DNA of 64,000 bases from Castanea sativa (Eukaryota > Streptophyta > Magnoliopsida > Fagales > Fagaceae). How positions within the stretch are numbered: the first letter of the stretch is position 1; each line of letters opens with the position of its first letter. Location: positions 32,833,751 to 32,897,750 of the forward strand of contig NC_134020.1 of assembly GCF_040712315.1 (NCBI RefSeq). Direction: 5' to 3'. Below the pieces are notes generated by a model, which made no database searches, was not told where the DNA came from, and saw only the letters and a list, made by a program, of their open reading frames with translations. Made by a program: the position numbers and the translations under genes. This document shows, piece by piece, positions 10,946-22,785 of this stretch.

Positions 10946-11942
10946 GTAAAAATCTAAGCTTTTTGCTCAATTTCTTTTATGAAATCCTTTGGGTTTTTCT
11001 ATTCAATGATTATTATAGTAAATACTTGATGGGTTTTGGTGAATAATGCTAGATTAGAGGGTTAAGATGATTTGGGTACCAATGGCTTTGTTAAAATCCG
11101 AAAATTTCATATCGTTTGAAGAGTTTTTGCTTTGATAAAAGGTTTTGGTTGATTAGTTTCCTAATGGGTATTTGAGGGTTGGTTTGCTAGATCAACTATA
11201 TGGGTCTTGTTGTTGCATATGTTGATATGAGTTGATTTTTGGAATTTATTCTTTGCTTTTTAAATGACTTTGGCAAATGTGGGTGTGAGTGAAGTGATAA
11301 TTTTTTATGGGGTTTCCATCTTTGTCAATGGTTTCACGGTTCCTTCGAGTCAGGTTCAATCGCTTTTTATAATAATTTTTTGTTAAACTGTGCTTGGTTG
11401 CTGAGAAATTAAACAAGAATAGTAAAAAAGAGATATGAAAGTTGGACACTTAGACCTTATATTAAATTTGTTCTAGTTGTTGGTCTGAACTCTGAACCTT
11501 TTGAATTATTTAAAAAACAGGACAATGACTTTAAAAATTCTTCTTGGGTTCGATTGGGAATTAGTTTGTCTATATTTTTTGGGGATTGGATAAGAATTTC
11601 ATATGGTTGAATCAAGAGACATGGATTTGAATGTGGGATAAGAATGTGTATGTTCATGCTCAAACTATATACCTTTTTATCTTGTTTAAGTCTAAGCTTT
11701 TGTAAAATTTATAGTTGTATTACACCTCCAACTGAAATGGAGGCCTTCCTTAAAGTATTATATGAGAATTCAAAGCCATAGTGGTTGTATTTTTATTTTT
11801 ATTTTTCTACCAGGAGGGTTTCTGAGAATTATATGATTATGTGTAGTTGTAAGTTGTAATTGATTAGATGTGCTCAGTTGTAAATTTTATAATGCACATT
11901 GTGATATAGATGGTTGCTAATTTCCAATTATTTGGTTTACAG

Positions 11943-12001
11943 CCTCAGAACTAAAGAAACTTTGTCGTGAAAATGGTCTGGATAGGTGGCCATATAGGAA
12001 G
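11943..12001 (+). pseudogene. Captured exon with an RWP-RK motif
   Basis: A 59-bp block bounded by a T-rich tract plus ACAG on the left and GTAGAC on the right, i.e. an exon with both splice sites. In frame 3 it reads SELKKLCRENGLDRWPYRK. LKKLCRENG followed by RWPxRK is the signature of plant RWP-RK transcription factors, which bind DNA in nitrogen and germ-cell programmes. It lies inside the CACTA, 2.8 kb from its right end, so it appears to be a fragment of a host gene carried by the transposon. No complete RWP-RK domain is present. Confidence 0.65.
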
Positions 12002-13245
12002 GTAGACTTCTAAGGTCCCCTAATTTGTGCTCATGTTTCAAATTGCTTGGCTATACTAAAAATAGCTCTTTCATTCATTTTCTCTGTGTTTTATCATTTG
12101 TACATATTTGTATCTCCTTTTTGCAAGTGGTGAGATTCATTTGTGAATCACATAGCAGTAGTGCAGGTTGTGTATATTTTATCTCATCAGTGATTGCTAT
12201 TTGTACTTGTGTGTGTGTGCGTGTATGTGAGGTGAATTACTAATGCATTAGCTTCACAAGCTTTGCAATTTACCAATTCTGATATTGTATGTCCCTAAAT
12301 TATTACCCCAAGACCAACTGGTTGGCATGTCCGTAATTTTTGAGTTTAGAGGTGAATGTTCATTTGCTTAAAATAAAATAATTTTATAGATGGTTAATGA
12401 GATGAAGAAACATGTAGAAACATTGACTGACACTTATTTTGTTTTTATACTTAAAAGTAGTAAATGACAGCAAGAAATGTCAGTTCAAAACTTCAAATGC
12501 TTATCTATGAAGTAGCTAAGTTTATCACATGTACTGTTATTGTCTAAGACGTTTACAATTATTGTAAAATAAATCAATTCTTTTAACTTATCAAAAAAAG
12601 AAAAAGAAAAAGAAAGAAAATTACATCTTTTTCTATTACCCTTTCATTGATAGTTGATAGTTCCAATATTCTCAAATGTACTTAGAGAAAGGCATCAACG
12701 ACTTACCTAACCTGAGTTGTTCATATCTTTCTTTCCATTTTCTTATTTGTCATTTGATTTTCTTGTTATTTTCTCTTTTGGGCTGTTCAGAATTCTGATT
12801 GAAAGTGGGATTTTTCTGCATGAAGATCCCTATAGATTCTCTTGGTAAGATTTATAAGGGAAGTCAGTAAAAAGAAAAGAAAAGGATCTTATTCACTGCC
12901 CTTTCCTTCTTTCGAAAGGTTAGGCTTACCAGGGGACCATAATAAGTAAAATACTTATACATGAAGGCCCATCAACTTTGGAGATCTCTAAAAGACAAAA
13001 AGTCAGTCTGTCTTATTCTCTGCCTCTTAAGGCTTTGTATACTACTTGTGTGTTCCTGTGGGTATTCTAGTTCTCCATAAAATCTAATATTATTGAGACC
13101 ATTTCAAACATATTGAGGTAAGTCACTAAGAATTTGCATATAGAATAAACAACCAAGAAAAAGAAAAATAGAGAGAACTAGGAATAATAAATACACCCAC
13201 TTAAAACAATTGTCCTTGAACTTACTTTCCTTTCCCATGTTGCAG

Positions 13246-13342
13246 GTATCCTTGCAGAATTTGCGCTACTATCAAAAGATTGATGGCATATTTTTGATCC
13301 TCCTCACCGTGCCACTGCCGACGAAGCCTAGGCCTCCTAATA
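13246..13342 (+). other. Second captured exon-like block in the CACTA
   Basis: A 97-bp block between a pyrimidine-rich TTTCCCATGTTGCAG acceptor and a GTAAGT donor. One frame is open (VSLQNLRYYQKIDG), but I do not recognise it. The next 120 bp contain another T-rich tract and TTTCAG, which looks like a leader intron of an unrelated gene. Confidence 0.4.
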
Positions 13343-13882
13343 GTAAGTTTTTAAAATTTTTTGTTTTGATTTTTGGTTTAGGGTTTCGATTTTGGGTTTA
13401 ATTGGATTTTGTTTTCAGGGTTTTGCTTCATGGAGTTTTTATATTTTGTTGTTTTCTTTCGGGAACAAAAGGGCCTCTCTCTCAATCTCACTCGGACCTC
13501 TCTTCATTACCATTTGATTTTGTTTCAGGTATCGATTCTTGACTTTTAGTTACTTTTAGCTCAAGTTGTAGCTTTTAGTTGCTTTTACCCTTTTTTTAAG
13601 GGTGATGTGTAATGGCAGTTAGAGGATTGAACCGCATGTATCCAAGGTACTAGTTTTCATACCATAGATAAGTAATGTATAATTGTCTCACACTACAAGT
13701 GGACAAAGTATCTCTAAAATGTTTATTAGTTTTGATCATCCCCAAGTATGATTCATCACTTTTGAACCTTTGATATATAATAAACTACACCTACCATTGT
13801 TGATGTTTAATCACCAAAGATTTCATTTTTATGTAATGGTCACCTATCATAGTAGTGAGTAATGGTCAGTTTGCTTTTACAG

Positions 13883-14058
13883 GAGTGGCAGCTTGTTTGA
13901 AGTTTACCTTCTTCTTTCCGTGGTCAAACACTAGGATTGCTAAAGGGTGAGTAAGATATGCTTCTTAATTCCCTTAAATTGTAAAATAATGTGTCTACAT
14001 TACTGTCGTGGTGGGTTGTTGTTTTAGAGCAAGCGGGTGGCTTGCATGGAGAGAAAAG
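13883..14058 (+). other. Two further exon-like blocks in the CACTA
   Basis: Block 13883-13946 is flanked by TTTTACAG and GTGAGTAAG and reads VAACLKFTFFFPWSNTRIAK. Block 14028-14058 is flanked by TTTTAG and GTAGAG. Both have the form of short plant exons in an AT-rich intron context. The protein is not recognised. Confidence 0.35.
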
Positions 14059-14384
14059 GTAGAGTATTTTCTATTAGGAGTGTTGTTTGTTTTGTGACTT
14101 ACATTTTTGAAACTCAATGTGCAATGGTGAAATCGTAGTGTAGGTGCGCCTCATAACATTCTAGACATTTGGGATGTATTATTTTATGTATAACATTCTA
14201 GAAATTTGGGATGTAATTATTGATATGGTGTAATTAAATATATTTAATTTCTTGGTTTAATGTGGTATGGTATTTTCTATTGGAAAATATGAATTGTGGC
14301 TCATTACAATTGCTATAAAATAGGTATTGGAAAATATGTATTTTAGGTACACTACAGGTGCTAAATTTTTTTTTATAAAAAAAT

Positions 14385-14771
14385 GACCTATACCAGCGCT
14401 TTTGAAAGCGCTGGCATAGGTCCTTTTAAATTTTGGTCATTCAAGACCTATCCCAGCGCTTTTGGGAATGCTGGAATAGGCACAGCCTATTCCAGCGCAC
14501 CTAAAAGCGCTGGTATAGGTCTTGGATGCATATAATTTAAAAGGCCTATACCAGCATTTTCAAAAGCACTAGGATAGGGCGTATACCATTCCTGGCGCTT
14601 TTGAAAAACGCTGGTATAGGTCTAGTGACCCTATACTGACTATCACTGCGCGGCAGTTTGAAGCACCGGGGAAAGAAAAGCCGGAATAGGAATTTTGACC
14701 CTATCCCAGCGCTTTTTGGGGCTATCCTAGCGATTTTGAAAACGCTGGGATAGCCCTATTTTTTTGTAGTG
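14385..14771. repeat. CACTA 3' subterminal repeats and right terminus
   Basis: About ten palindromic units (CCAGCGCTTTTGAAAGCGCT and relatives) in alternating orientation, ending with TTTTTTTGTAGTG. The repeat family is the same as on the left side, confirming that both ends belong to one element. Confidence 0.85.
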
Positions 14772-14911
14772 CCACTTTGCCCATAGACCCACCCCGTACT
14801 GAACCCATGACAATGATCTCCACTCCTGGCCTCTATACAGAGCATCATTACCCACCTACCTCATCCTCATCCTTATCCGACCCTCTAGGACCTCTATGTT
14901 TTAAGAAATGA
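14772..14911 (+). pseudogene. PMD-type protein tail, 3' part after the CACTA
   Basis: Resumes the frame of 1-352 after one copy of the CCA repeat is discounted: TLPIDPPRTEPMTMISTPG, then a Ser-rich end and TGA at 14909-14911. It resembles the tail near 43.4 kb. With the stop at 97-99 and the 14-kb insertion the gene is dead. Confidence 0.5.
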
Positions 14912-16507
14912 TATAAGATGATTCTGTTGAAAAAATTATTGATGAAGTAAAGATGGATACGAATATAATACATATGCATCTTTAAACTATTAGTTTGTTC
15001 AGTGGTATTTCAGGTGTCATCTGAGTGATGTCTTTTTTTATGCTTGAACCTATTTTATTGGTATCGGCTTCACATTAGCCTGTTTGTGAACAAATATGAA
15101 GCACCCAAGTTATCAAAAAGTACTTAATAGCAGACATCTCTCCCTCTTTACACAACTGACACTTAAAAATATATAAATATTTGCATCTTAATTGTGTATC
15201 TGTTTTAGTTTGATAATAACATCAGGATTAATTGTAATGCAAATTATAGCTGGGATAGTGGAGCATCGGATTTCTGATGAGTTTTCTTCTCAAATATTAC
15301 TTGTAAATATGCTATCATTTTTTGTTAGGACAGTCAACTCCTACTGGGGAACTCAGGTTAGAATCATCTTAATATTCTATATTCTTTATATACATGTTTT
15401 ACTTCATAAATTTTCTTCCCTTTTTGTATGGATCATATGAAGTTAGGACAGCCATATAATTCTTTGTAAGAACCATTACAGAAACTTAATTTCACATATT
15501 TTTATGTATATGAAATTATGTAATTTATGTTTTTAGAGTACATATGCTTGTCACAAGAGAAGAAAGCCTGTGAGGAAGATATCCATGCATTGTTGTTAAT
15601 GTAAAACATTTGTAAATCAATATACTCTGTTAACTTAGTTTCCATGCATGGTCGTTTCTTCTCTCCTCCACCTTCTCTCTCTACTAATAACTCTGTTAAC
15701 TTAATTTCCTCTCTCCTTTCAGCTTCTCTCTCAAAGCTTTTGGATCTGCAACTGCTTCTTCTCATTTTTGTTGAAACCCAGCGCTGCCGAATTCTTTACC
15801 CCACTCTCTTTTTCTCTCTGCCAACACACTTCTCACTATATCAGTGATACCACTGTCATTTTTTTTACACGCTGGGTTGAGAGTGGTTTTGATGGCTGGG
15901 CCACCAATTTCCGGTTTTTGATGCATATTTTCTAAATTTCCGATTTTCGAAGAGAACCGGGCAAGGTTGCGATCTAGTTCCCGGTTTTTAAAACCATGGA
16001 ACCACTACCCATTAGGTACCCCATAGGTGGTTCTGTAACCATGGCCTCTCACTTTCTCCATGGCATCCCATTTCCCTTCGCTTCTACTTTTACACACCCT
16101 AACCATGACTGCACGCTTTGCAGTGACTGCCTAATCCCTGGAGGGCTTGTCTTTCGACTATGTCATGGAGGTCTGGGACCCACCCGATAACATCAATCTC
16201 GGTATGATGTGTAGTGCGCGGGTCACAGGCCGGTGCACTGTACAGAGTTTACTTCTCTTGGAATGGAAGGATTTGGAAAGAATACAATAAGAAATTGGTA
16301 TCCTCATACAAATTTCTAACTTATTTGGGACATAGATTTGCTAGATTAGTAATATAGTAAATAATCTTTCTATTTTTAATTGATTAATGTCCTATCGGTA
16401 GAGCTATTTTTAGACTTGGGTCTATTTGGTAGGGTTGCACTATTTTTCGTGAGGTTTAAGTTGACATTGCTTTAAACTATTTTTTTTTCTTTTCTTTTAA
16501 AGGGTCT
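14912..16507. other. Non-coding stretch downstream of the split PMD relic
   Basis: AT-rich with short open frames that have no domain signature. A pyrimidine-rich stretch at 15650-15850 and a GC-richer part with several ATGG motifs at 15990-16190 are noted. I see no supported gene. Confidence 0.5.
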
Positions 16508-16664
16508 GGTTAATTTATGCCATTAGGGCATACATTAACAAATCTGTTTTTGTAAAAGTTTTATATGGAATTGAAAAAGCTGTGAAAACTTTTTCAATTC
16601 TAGATAAAACTTTTTCAAAAAATGGTATACTATTTTGCCCTCTTAGGGCACACATTAGTAAAAT
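16508..16664. mobile_element. Small foldback MITE
   Basis: About 157 bp that folds on itself. The left part TGCCATTAGGGCATACATTA mirrors the right part TTTTGCCCTCTTAGGGCACA, and GGAATTGAAAAAGCT mirrors CTTTTTCAATTCT around 16582. The 'gggcacacattag' end type is frequent in plant MITEs. The superfamily is not assigned. Confidence 0.6.
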
Positions 16665-16758
16665 CATTTTTTTAAATAGACATTGCTTCGAACTTGGTTG
16701 GCCTTGTGAGGGTAAGTAGAATTTACTAAATTGAGATTTTCCTAAAGACGTAGTAGTT

Positions 16759-17745
16759 GAGTCTTTTGGCTAAATATTGCAAAAAATGGAGTTTATTGGT
16801 GTTATAGGTACTGTTCAAAGTTAGTTGGCAAAATGAGGAAAGAGGCCGGATTTCGGAGAGTGGAAAGATAAGTGATGTGACTTGGGAGAGAGAAAAATTG
16901 AATTTCGGCAACTTGGTTACTAAAATTCTTGTCCTACCTAAGCTCTGCCTGTGAAGTGCCCCATGCATGCTAGGGGGAGTGCTTGAATGGTTTACCCCAA
17001 TTGTGGCAACCAAGTTGTCGAAATTGTAGGGAATGGAGGAGAGAGAAAATATGAATTGTGGCAACCAAAAAGGGATGGAAAAAAAAAAAAATTTGTGGCA
17101 ATGGCATTGCCAAAATAGAATGGAAAAAAAACTGTTGCAATTGATTTGCCGAAAATTGGAGGAGAGAGCGAGAGAGTTGTATGAATAAAAAAAAAAAATA
17201 GTACACATGTTCTTATTCTTCAGTAGTTCTTTTTTTACCAGAGCAGTTTAGTTTGTGTGTATGTCATGTTCTTTCATTTCGTATTGTAAAAGTACTCTAT
17301 CAAACAAATAATGATAGATTCAAGTACATTGAGTACATTGATTCTTATTCTAAAATAAGTACATAGATTGATTTGTGGAATGAAATTTCCAAAATAGAAG
17401 AATAATAAAATGGTGGCAATTGATTTGTGGCAATGACATTATCGAAATAGGAGGAAAAAAAAAGTGGCAAATTGATTTGTGGCAATGACATTGTTGAAAT
17501 AGAAGGAAAAAAAAAGTGGCAAATTGATTTGTGGCAATAGTATTGCCAAAATAGAAGGAAAAAAAATATTGTGACAATTGATTTGTGGTAATGGTATTGC
17601 TGAAAGAGAAGGAAAAAAAAATGTGACAATGGATTTGTGGCAATGGCATTGTCGAAATAGAAGAGAAAAAAGTAGTTTTTTTTATTAAAAAAAAAAAATC
17701 TAGTTTGTGTGTATTTTCGTATTGTAAAAGCACCCTATGAGAAGT
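16759..17745 (+). repeat. Left inverted terminal region of the MULE, with internal tandem repeats
   Basis: The outer 500 bp match the right arm inverted. At 17370-17665 about six copies of a 50-bp unit (TTGATTTGTGGCAATGACAT plus GAAATAGAAGGAAAAAAA) follow each other. The same unit in inverse form occurs in the right arm at 23640-23790. Confidence 0.8.
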
Positions 17746-18585
17746 CAATCAACCAATTACGTCACCTCTTCCTCTTATTCTTATTCTCTACTTGGAATAT
17801 ATTCATTGATCGTTCCCAATAAAACCACCTATTGATATCACGCCTAAAATCTATCTCATAGATTCTTTTTTGTCTTTTTATTTCTCCTTTTCGCAATAAA
17901 AGACAAGAATCCTTGCTAAAGGATTGCATTTCTTCACAAAGTTACATCCTTTGATTCTTCAGTTACACTTCTACTTTGCTTCAGTGTGCACAACTAAGAA
18001 TTGTAAGTTTTGGATTAATGTAAGTTCTTTTGCTTTACTTATTAACTTATAGCTCTAGAAATTAACAAATTTATTATTATTGTATAAATATATGCTTTGT
18101 AAATATTAGGAGCTAATACATTGTAAAATATTATGTATTGTTGTAGTTAATATTGTTTGTATGCCTATGATTATGATTGTTGTTGTTATTGTTGTTCAAA
18201 TTTTAGATTAATGAATTTTTTATGGTTAGGACTACAAGCATTTTCAGTATTGTTGTTATTTTGTGTTTATTTATTATTATCTGATAGTGTTTTTTTTGTT
18301 GTTGCAATTATCGCTCCATAATTCTCACTCTTTCAGTTGATGTCACAATTGTTGTAAGCATTTCAATTCTCTAATTAAATTTATGTATGTATTTTGTTAA
18401 TTTTGAAATTATAAAATATTATTTATTGTTATTATTAGTATATGACCACAAAAATTGTAATAAATTGCATTATAGTGATCTATTTATAATCAATTTTACT
18501 TTGTTATTATCAATTATTACATCTATTACTTGGAAAAAATATATTGCATAATATGGTTGTTGGTTTATAATAATGATATGTATGT

Positions 18586-18629
<44 letters not shown>

Positions 18630-19519
18630 TAGTACAATAAATCATACATTTATGTTTCTTTTTCTTTAAAGTTTAGTTGGTATAAAAATTAGTTATATGC
18701 TATATAAATATTATACGCTAATATATTGTAAATATTATATATGGTTATATTATAGTTAATACTAATTATTGTGTGTATGATTATTTTTGCTAAAACTATT
18801 ATTATTACTTTATTTGAGTTTCTTTCAATTTTATTATGAACTACAAGTATTGTAAGTTATATTTAATATTTAGCATAAAAAATGTAGTAGTCGCTTTATA
18901 TTAATTATATTATTTTTTATTATTGTTCTTTTGTTTTTATTTAGGATTATATTTTTTTAGAAGATATTTATGATTATCTGATTATGTTTTTTTTTTGTTC
19001 TTTCTTTATTTTCTTGCAAGTATCACTCTATAATTCCTACATTCCTTCACTTTGTATCGCAATTGTAGTAAGCTTCTCGGCCCCCTAATTTAATTGGAAA
19101 TTATTTTCTTAGTTTGTAATTTTTATATAGATGGTTTGTAAAAATTATACCTTCAGATATTGTAATTTTTTAATCCTAGTGTTTATACATTAAAGATACT
19201 GTGAAAATGCATCTTCACTTACATTATACTTTATATTATGTGTGTATGAATTTAAAAATACGATAATTAGGGTTGATTCCATTCTAATTATGAGTATGAG
19301 TATGATTATGATTAATTTCCTATATTCTATTTAATTTAGGGTTGACCAAGATCCTAATAGTAATTTATTGTCAATTCATTAATGCCATGGAGGTTATCTC
19401 AGTCCAAAAAAAAAAGAGGTTAATTTAGTTTGATTTATAGACAATTTCCTACTAATATAGAGGTAATGGATGTTGCATGGTTTAACTCATTGTAGCATTT
19501 AATGTAGGATATATTTGAA
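17746..19519. other. AT-rich 5' region of the MULE-borne PMD gene
   Basis: No open frame of note. It holds the (ATT)n tract and repeated motifs of the type TTATTATTGTT. It probably supplied promoter and leader for the PMD gene that starts at 19520. Confidence 0.4.
18588..18630. repeat. (ATT)n microsatellite
   Basis: Fourteen uninterrupted ATT units within the AT-rich interior of the MULE, upstream of the PMD relic. Confidence 0.95.
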
Positions 19520-21100
19520 ATGGAGCCTGAGTCATTCGATGATTCTCTGCTAATCCAACAACAATATCACATCTCTAATGATGCATTGGAAGATAGTGTA
19601 TGTTGCGAGATCAAGATTTATTAATGTCCTAATAATATCTACAATTATTCAATTTACATGAAAATAATTTTAACATTAGAAATATAACATTGTACATTTT
19701 TTAAAAAAAATTCAGGTTTCCACCTTACGAATGCGACTCGAATCGTTTGCACCCCCCTCCCCCGCAGTTAGGCGAGCATATCACTTTATATTTGCATCAA
19801 TGTAGACTATACTGTGTTACCCGTCTACCACATATAGATATTGACTAGGGTCTTATCACTTCTTTGGTGGAGCGGTGGCGATCTGAAACCTATACATTTC
19901 ACTTACCTACTTGTGAAATGTCGATCACTCTAGAGGATATAGCAATCATTACAAGATTGCCTATTGATGGCAATGCAGTGTGTGAGCCCACTAATTTGGA
20001 GTGGGGAACAGTTTGTTAGAATTTACTTGGAGTGACTCCACCTGCAAATGCATTGGAATATGGTGGCCTTAAAATAACATGGGTAAGGAATACATTCTCA
20101 AACCTACCAGAGGGTGCCAATGCTATAACAACCCAATAGTATGCTAGGGCATGCATGTTCCAGGTTTTGGCTTTACTATTTGGAAATAAGAGCAAAAGTA
20201 GATTACATTGCTGCTTTCTCCAGTTGTTAGAGGACTTTGGTGTAGCTAGGGAAAATATCTAGGGTAGTGCCACACTTGCTTTCCTTTATAAAGAGCTGTG
20301 TACTACTGCTATTAAAAAAAGCACGGAGGTTGCAAGTCTTTTTTTCATATTACAATTATGGGCTTGGGAGCATCTTTCATATCTGACCCCAATTCCAATA
20401 AATCCAACAAATTTAAATGGCGACGACCCATACGGTTGCAGGTATAATATTTGCTTCCGATTTCTATACAACATTATATACTATAGCGTTAATCCTTGAT
20501 ACTTCCAAACCCTAAAATTAGTGGCAATCATTAATTGTGTATAGGTAGGATACCAAGAGAATGTTTACTCACACACCAAAGCGTGTTCTACGTGCGTACC
20601 GTTCTAATCATGACACACATAATAATGAACAGGTAATAAATGTTGTCACAATGCATCAATGGTTAATTTACTAGTTATATTATTGTCTTGATCGAATACA
20701 ACATAGTTATTGTAATTGGAATCGCTGGTTGTTTGGACACTATACGATGATTCTTTGCATCCATGGTGTCTTGCAGAAAAACATATATGGATAACAAAAG
20801 TAACATTGCTATGCTTCTAAATTGTAGAATATTATCATCCAGAAAGAGTCATGCGACAGTTTGGGTTGTTGCAAAGATGTCCAAAGTGGCCTACTAACAA
20901 TTTTGATAAATCTATGCATTGTGTAAAGTTGACAGGAAAGTCTGGTGTTAATTGGTGTAGGTAGCATGCACTATACTACCGGTTTTGGAACAAGCAAGCT
21001 CAAAATGTAGTTGGAGATGACAATTTCCATGAAGGTGTGAACTACACAACATGGTCACTTGTTCAAGACACTAGAGGCGGCTGCCCATATGTACCAGGTT
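19520..21100 (+). pseudogene. Plant mobile domain (PMD, MAIN/MAIL-like) gene inside the MULE
   Basis: Exon 1 is 19520-19597 (MEPESFDDSLLIQQQYHIS...) with a GTATGT donor; exon 2 starts at 19716 after TTCAG. The core matches the PMD family (PF10536): GLITSLVERWRSETYTFHLP, SITLEDIAIITRLPIDG, LLEDFGVA, GSATLAFLYKELC and LQLWAWEHL up to about 20440. After an intron come RRxx-type RAYRSN (to 20631) and, from about 20700, HPERVMRQFGLLQRCP. In-frame stops (for example in the DID-stop-GLITS and GTVC-stop-NLL blocks) show decay. PMD proteins occur both as cellular factors (MAIN, MAIL1, silencing and meristem function) and within transposons; this copy is of the transposon-borne kind. There is no visible C-terminal tail. 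Confidence 0.85.
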
Positions 21101-21202
21101 ATTATTTTAATTTTTTCAATACTGCACTAATATTGACAACAGATTGTTTACACAAACAAAATACTGCACTAATATTGATAACAAATTATTATTTTAGATT
21201 TT

Positions 21203-21838
21203 TCAATAATACTGCACTAATAATTTTTTTTTCTTTTTATGTGGCAGCAAATTGAGATCAACATCACTAGTGTTCATTGGCCGATAAGGAATATGTTGGT
21301 CCTCAGTTGCAACATGGGTAATTGGAGTATGATACTCAGCACCACCAATGTTGATTGGGGAATGAGCCGCATCTTCAAAATAATGACTAGTATGAGTGGC
21401 ATATGGACCATGAAAGTGCCCGCCATGTGAATAACTAAGTGATGCACTCGGTCTTTCGTTAGCATATCGAATGGGAAAAACACCTCGGTGGCTTCTTATG
21501 GGCTCTACACTCACGTAGAACTATGCACCTACAAATCCATATTGACAGTCTAACATATTGAATATTGCATTGACACCATTATCATCTTTTACCAAAACTT
21601 GCTGGTAAATCACAAGATGTGGATGACATTGAAAAGGAAATCTATACCAAATAGTAAGTTTTAAATCTTCTCTGTTTGTATGAAGCATGGATGCTACTGC
21701 ATTACATAAATCTTCAAATGTAACACCCTAGTTTAATGGAAGCATAGAAGGAGGTGACCCTTCGTAATAAACCTCATTTTCGCCATGTTTAATTATTCCA
21801 CCAGAATGGATGAGAAAAATGAACAACTTTTCTGCCAT
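21203..21838 (-). pseudogene. N-terminal module of a MULE transposase (PB1-like), broken
   Basis: On the minus strand from ATG 21838: MAEKLFIFLIHSGGIIKHGE, EDLCNAVASMLHTNREDLKL, TIWYRFPFQCHPHLVIYQQ and VLVKDDNGVNAIFNML. This pattern of a short strand-turn N-terminus, a 'Tyr-Arg-hydrophobic' centre and an acidic DDNxV turn matches the N-terminal region of plant Mutator transposases. Two in-frame TAG codons interrupt it, and it continues to a His/Ser-rich linker. The zinc finger and DDE domain are missing. It converges with the PMD relic on the other strand. Confidence 0.55.
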
Positions 21839-22785
21839 TTACACTAAAACATAACAATAGTATTAATATATTAACACTACACAACCATTAAAATGCAATA
21901 TAAGAAGGTAATCCATTAAAAATATTCAAAGTATAATAAGCTAGAGCTGAGAGGATTCTATTAAAGAGGATTGATTCAATGATAATTTATTGATGTCCAT
22001 CATAGTAGTTAAAATTATTTTTTGTTTCCCTTTTCTTAAGTAACTTAGCATAACATTAACATTTAGAAGGATCTGTTATGGTTACGTTATATAATATTCT
22101 CATGCATCCATACGATAATAGATAAATATTTCTAAATTCGTACAATTTTCTTTATTATTATTATACCTAAAACTTAGATATTAAGGTTTATAAGCATATA
22201 TATACTAACTTTTTTTTTTTTTTTTTCTTATAGCATACGTGTATATTATAGGCTAACAAACTAAGTATTTCTTTAAGGAAATATATGTTATTTTTGAAAT
22301 CTATTTTTGCTAAATGAAATTTTAGGCAAGAATTCATGGACAAATAATTTAAAACATATCATACAAATCAGTTCATGTTGCAAAACACATAATACAAAAA
22401 CAAGATTTGCATGAACATATAATTTAACAAAAACAAGATTTTCATGTTTAGCTATGCCCCTAAAACATAGCAACATGAATATTATAAAAAAAAAGTAACT
22501 ACTTAAGAGATGTAACTCACCTTGTAAGAGACAAAGAACGGATAGATATTTGCAAGTGTTGTTCTTTATAGTTGTTTGTAGAATATATGACATGCATGAA
22601 TTGAAAATGGTTGGTAGAATTTTAAGGGGAATAATAGTGGAGGAGAAGGTTGATGGAATTTTTAGGGGAAAAAGAGTAGAAAATAAGAACCATGGAAACT
22701 TCAGTAACATTAGTGCTGTTTAAATAGGATGCAAGATTCATATAAATTAAATTCTTAGATTTTAAATTGTATAACTAGATACGCC
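21839..22785. other. AT-rich stretch, promoter side of the transposase relic
   Basis: No domain-bearing frame. The 140-codon minus frame at 22288-22710 is composed of AT-rich low-complexity residues and is not supported as a gene. Confidence 0.4.

Larger units (their letters stand above)
353..14771. mobile_element. Non-autonomous CACTA transposon (Pack-CACTA-like), split by a gypsy element
   Basis: The left end is TACTACAAAAAAAT (353 on); the right end is the inverse, TTTTTTTGTAGTG, ending at 14771. The CACTACAAAAAA terminus is diagnostic of plant CACTA (En/Spm) elements; the left copy has T for the first C. A 3-bp target duplication CCA flanks it (350-352 and 14772-14774). Both ends carry arrays of palindromic subterminal repeats built on CAGCGCTTTT/AAAAGCGCTG. 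Removing the nested gypsy element and one copy of its target repeat leaves about 4.8 kb. No transposase-like reading frame is visible in 10640-14380; instead there are exon-like pieces with splice sites. Mobilisation in trans is inferred. Confidence 0.85.

Noticed and set aside
15996..16190. Small gene with ATG 15996
   Set aside because: 64 codons, no signal peptide or domain, and no splice or codon evidence.
17370..17665. CRISPR-like regular repeat array
   Set aside because: The units are contiguous without unique spacers and belong to a transposon end in a plant genome.
17350..17748. Minus-strand 132-codon Phe-rich frame (also 23553-24153 on +)
   Set aside because: Encoded by the 50-bp tandem repeats of the MULE arms; the frame stays open only because the unit lacks stops.
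22288..22710. Minus-strand 140-codon frame in the MULE
   Set aside because: AT-rich hydrophobic residues, no domain and no splice or promoter context.
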